A DNA stretch of 64,000 bases from contig OZ038459.1 in NCBI GenBank assembly GCA_964036195.1, positions 24,983,206 to 25,047,205 on the forward strand, read 5' to 3'. The position numbers were made by a program, and so were the translations under genes. This document shows positions 60,959 through 64,000 of this stretch, one piece after another; position 1 is the stretch's first letter, and each line of letters starts with the position of its first letter. This stretch comes from Sphaerolaimus hirsutus. Lineage: Eukaryota > Nematoda > Chromadorea > Monhysterida > Sphaerolaimidae. Below the pieces are notes generated by a model that did no database searches, had not been told where the DNA came from, and saw nothing but the letters and a program-made list of their open reading frames with translations.

Positions 60959-63477
60959 TTAAAATTGGAACACATATTTTAACATTTTGTAATAATCCGG
61001 CGTGTTCTTGGGGAAATGCTTGTCACTTTCCAGAAACTTTTTCATGCTTGGCATTGCCCTGATTTTTTCCAAATGTGCCTGTAAATGAAAATTGCGTGTT
61101 AAAAAAGAAGAAAAAATTGTTATACAATTAATTTGTATTAAAACATGTTTGAGTTCACCGGAAGGAACCATTTTCGACATATGTATGTCAAAATGGTAGT
61201 AAAGGCACCGGGAAATATGGCACCGCACCGGCACCAGTGCCTTTTTGAAAAACATAGGACCGGCACCATGGGGCACCGACCGGCTACCGGTGCTAGCACC
61301 GAAAGGCACCGCACCGGGCTCAAGGCATACAGTTATCTAGATTTTCTCAAACCAAAAAATCGCCCGGTTATTTTTGTAACGCTAAACTACCCATTTCCCC
61401 CCACCTAACCTTGCAATTGGGATAGGGATCTAGCGCATTGGCTCCCTTATTTTCGTCGATGGCGAAAGTCACGTGGAACAGGGCCACGTCGGCGAAGGAC
61501 AGCTTGCCGCCCACCAAGAAACCGTTCTGCCCCTCGGAGAGCACCTAAGGATGGGGGGTGATTAAGGGGTGCTTGAATAAGTCCCCATGGGCCAGATTCC
61601 AATCTTGGGTAATGCGAGTAAGCTATGCCCTGCACGCCTGACAAATTTAAATGTGACTACGTATAATATTTGTGTGTGCAAAACGGTTGGATTTCGATCA
61701 CAAAAATTAATCACAATGTGTTTCATAACATTGCGATCATATTTCCACTCAATATTGCTGTCCGAATGTTTCCTCGCAATATGCCAAACTTTCCTTACCT
61801 CATTTCTTGAGTGAAAATGATTTGGCAATGTAATGAAAAACAGTAATTTAACGTGTTTTTAAAATTTACCTAATTAATTAATTATTGAAATTGATTTTAA
61901 ATTTTAAAAACCTCTGAAAAAAAAACCAGCCATCCCTACACTTGCATTATTCGAGAATGGAATCTGGCCTCAAGTATTGTGAGAAAATACTGTGCTGCAT
62001 GGCAAAAAACTGACCTTTTCAAACTTAGGCATGTACCTCTTCATGGCATCATCGGTGGTCTTGGTGAACACGTCGTCGGGCACCATGGCCAAGCTCATGA
62101 AAGGCCCGTAGAAGTCGTTCGCTCCATCAGCCAACATGTTGATTCTGCGAAGCTAACGTTTTTGGATGTTTTTTGCACTTGTAGGGTGGTAAATTCACTC
62201 ATAGAGTATTAAATACTGACGAAATGCAAAACAGGTACATTCCATGCCCAGGGTTGGTTTTATAAAAAAAATTTGTATAAAAGTTGTATAAAAATGTATT
62301 TTATTTGAATTTTATTCTTGTTTAATTCTATTTTATTTATTCCCAAAAGTAGTTAATAAAATAAAATGACACTATTTTACAAAAAAATTACACATTTTTT
62401 TCAAAATTTTTACAAAAAAAAATCATAATCTGGCATGCAAGGCCCGAAAATTGTTATCATTAGACCTAAACATGCAAAACAGATGAAGTGACAAATTTTT
62501 CAAGTGACAGAGTTTTTTCTTTTTCCCATGGTGGCATGTTGGCCGTGGCACCCTCCTTTCTGGCACTATCACTACTAGGGTGTGAAATTTCTGTTTTCCG
62601 TTTCCGTTTTCCGCAGGCAATTTTTTTCCGTTTTCCGTTCCGTTTTCCGGCTGCTGAAATTTTTTTCCGTTTTCCGCTCCATTTTCCGGCCACTAAATTT
62701 TCCGTTTCCATTTTTCCGGCTGATTTTTTGTTTTCCGTCCAAATTTTTAGTTTTTCCGTCTTTTTTCTGTTTTCCGGCTCAATTTCCAGTTTTTCCACCT
62801 TTTTTCCCATTTTCCATTTCAATTTTCCGTTTTTTCCGCCTCATTTTACCTTTTTCTGGCACAACTTTCTGTTTTCTGCTACAGCCAAACAGGTAAACAT
62901 TCATGCAGATTGTTGATTATGTGAATTTATTCTGTTTCCAGCAAAATTTATGAAATTATTTTCCACTTGCAGCAAAATTTCAGCAAAATTTTTCCATTTT
63001 CCAGCAAAATTTCAGCAAATTTTTTCATTTCCGTGCAAATTACATTTTTCCGTTTCCATTTTTCCGGGCCTTTTTTCCGTTTTCCGGCTGCTGAAATTTT
63101 TTTTCCATTTCCGTTTCCGTTTTCCGCCAAGTGCAAAGTTTTTTCCGTTTTCCGTTCCGTTTTCCGGCCGCTGAAATTTTTTTCCCGTTTCCGTTTTCCG
63201 TAAAAAAATTTTTTTGACACCCTAATCACTACACTTGAGCAATTCACACAGTTTGATAAAAATGTCAACAAACACAAAAAGCCCACCTAAATTTCTCCTC
63301 CTTAGAGCCATTTCCCATCATACCTCCAATATCAGCGAAATATCTGGCTGTAGAAAAACACTGCACCATGTTCATTCCCTTGTACTTGACCAGGGGCAGT
63401 TGGTCAAATTGGAGAGTTCCATCTGCTCTCAATTTGTTCAGTTTCTCCGGTTTGTCCACAAAGTCTCCGTGGTCGAA
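60959..63477 (-). CDS. Glutathione S-transferase, alpha-class-like (GST-B), exons 2-5
   Basis: Minus-strand exons 63477-63287, 62144-62015, 61544-61410 and 61078-60959 (TAA) correspond one-to-one in length and phase with exons 2-5 of GST-A (191, 130, 135 and 120 nt). Exon 1, with the start codon and catalytic Tyr, is not in the remaining 523 bp and should lie beyond 64000. Exon 2 reads FDHGDFVDKPEKLNKLRADG and keeps QLP and the QCFS equivalent of QSFS. Exon 3 has DFYGPFMSLAMV where GST-A has DFCAPFMMLCIV; alpha GSTs place hydrophobic-substrate residues in this region. Exon 4 appears identical to GST-A. The reading frame is open throughout, so it is probably functional. Introns hold a GCACCG-word array and F6. 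Confidence 0.9.
61190..61330. repeat. GGCACCG-word array in GST-B intron 4
   Basis: About 140 bp of GGCACCGCACCGGCACC words that turn into CGGTGC words near 61280-61300, i.e. another word-array palindrome without clear ends. Confidence 0.5.
62576..63224. mobile_element. hAT-like element, CCGTTTTCC family (F6)
   Basis: The ends are TAGGGTGTGAAATTTCTG and TTTTTTGACACCCTA, with perfect 8-bp duplication ATCACTAC (62568-62575, 63225-63232). Interior similar to F3. It lies in GST-B intron 2. Confidence 0.93.
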
Positions 63478-63674
63478 CTGGGAGTAAAAAATAGGAAAGA
63501 ATGTGTGATTTTATAAAATAGAATTAAATGTGATCTCAGAAAATTTGTCAAAACTCAAAAGGAAGTACCTTATAATTAAATAGGTTTTGGAAAATACTGG
63601 AAAAACATAAAAATTAAAAATTAAAAATTTTACATATATTTATATGCCAGAGATTTTTTTGAATGCTAACTGTC

Positions 63675-63882
63675 GGCTATTTACACAGGTCCCGCCCGGG
63701 GACTGGGACCCGGCAAAAAATATTGTTTTTCAAAGAACAATAATTGGTGTGCATGGGTTCTTTGTGTGTTAATTAACCTAATTAACACACAAAGAACCAA
63801 TGCACACAAATTATTGTTTTTTGGAGAAAAAAAATATTTTTTGCCGGGTCCCGGTCAACGGCCGGGACCTGTGTAAATAGCC
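63675..63882. mobile_element. Palindromic MITE with GGCTATTTACACAGGTCCCG ends
   Basis: The 20-bp ends are perfect inverses, the arms are mirrored around GTTAATTAACCTAATTAAC, and the flanking duplication CTAACTGTC is 9 bp (63666-63674, 63883-63891). A 9-bp duplication fits a Mutator-like family better than hAT. Confidence 0.88.
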
Positions 63883-64000
63883 CTAACTGTCGGTGGTTTA
63901 TTTTCATGTTTTTTTTTGTCTGGGGCATTCCGTGAAAGTTTCTGGCACCGTTACCATTAGCCATTACCAGTGAAACTCATTAGCCCTTCAATTACCTATG

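Noticed and set aside
62015-62144. A suspected frameshift in GST-B exon 3
   Set aside because: On recount the exon is 130 nt, the same as in GST-A, and its opposite-strand frame stays in register, so the frame is intact.

Overview
The window is about 64 kb of metazoan nuclear DNA from an AT-rich invertebrate genome that is densely packed with transposons. The evidence is multi-exon genes with consistent GT-AG splice phases, a WDR54 orthologue, a tandem pair of alpha-class-like glutathione S-transferases, BEL/Pao and LINE debris, and dozens of palindromic non-autonomous DNA transposons. The species cannot be fixed from the sequence. WDR54 plus alpha-like GSTs suits a tunicate, cnidarian or similar invertebrate, but that is inference. 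No rRNA, tRNA, CRISPR or prokaryotic feature was seen. There is one assembly gap (49227-49426).

Layout, genes. (1) + strand, 808-5570: the last four exons of an unrecognised Thr-rich protein whose C-terminus has an antistasin-like cysteine pattern. (2) + strand, 7455-8155: the last two exons of an unrecognised Cys-containing protein, possibly an alternative 3' end of gene 1. (3) + strand, 9914-32346: a complete ten-exon WDR54 gene (370 codons), whose last intron is 13.8 kb of nested transposons. (4) - strand, 40409-36454: a complete five-exon GST (221 residues). (5) - strand, 63477-60959: exons 2-5 of a second GST; exon 1 lies beyond the window. The two GST copies share an apparently identical exon 4, while exon 3, which forms part of the substrate site, has diverged.

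Layout, repeats. Nearly everything between exons is mobile DNA. Several families are hAT-like by their 8-bp target duplications, and each carries subterminal arrays of its own short word: GCGCCAAGCGCC, CCGTTTTCC, ACTCG, ATATCGAT and TTACGCTTACG. Two families have TA target sites (ends CCGTATTTCCTCGAA and AACACCTTCCCGGTCA). Another palindromic family with ends GTGCCAGTTCCGCAAG sits in introns, and one copy makes up the whole of WDR54 intron 2 in an introner-like arrangement. A degenerate 28-32 bp minisatellite fills much of 18.8-25.7 kb. A segment at 42.3-48.5 kb is duplicated at 49.4-51.9 kb, and comparing the copies exposes precise empty sites for later insertions.

The most striking signals are the word-array transposon families, the introner-like intron, a hAT-like element carrying a captured BEL/Pao pol fragment, and the GST exon 4 conversion tract. 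All gene models come from reading splice sites and frames by eye, with no transcript support.
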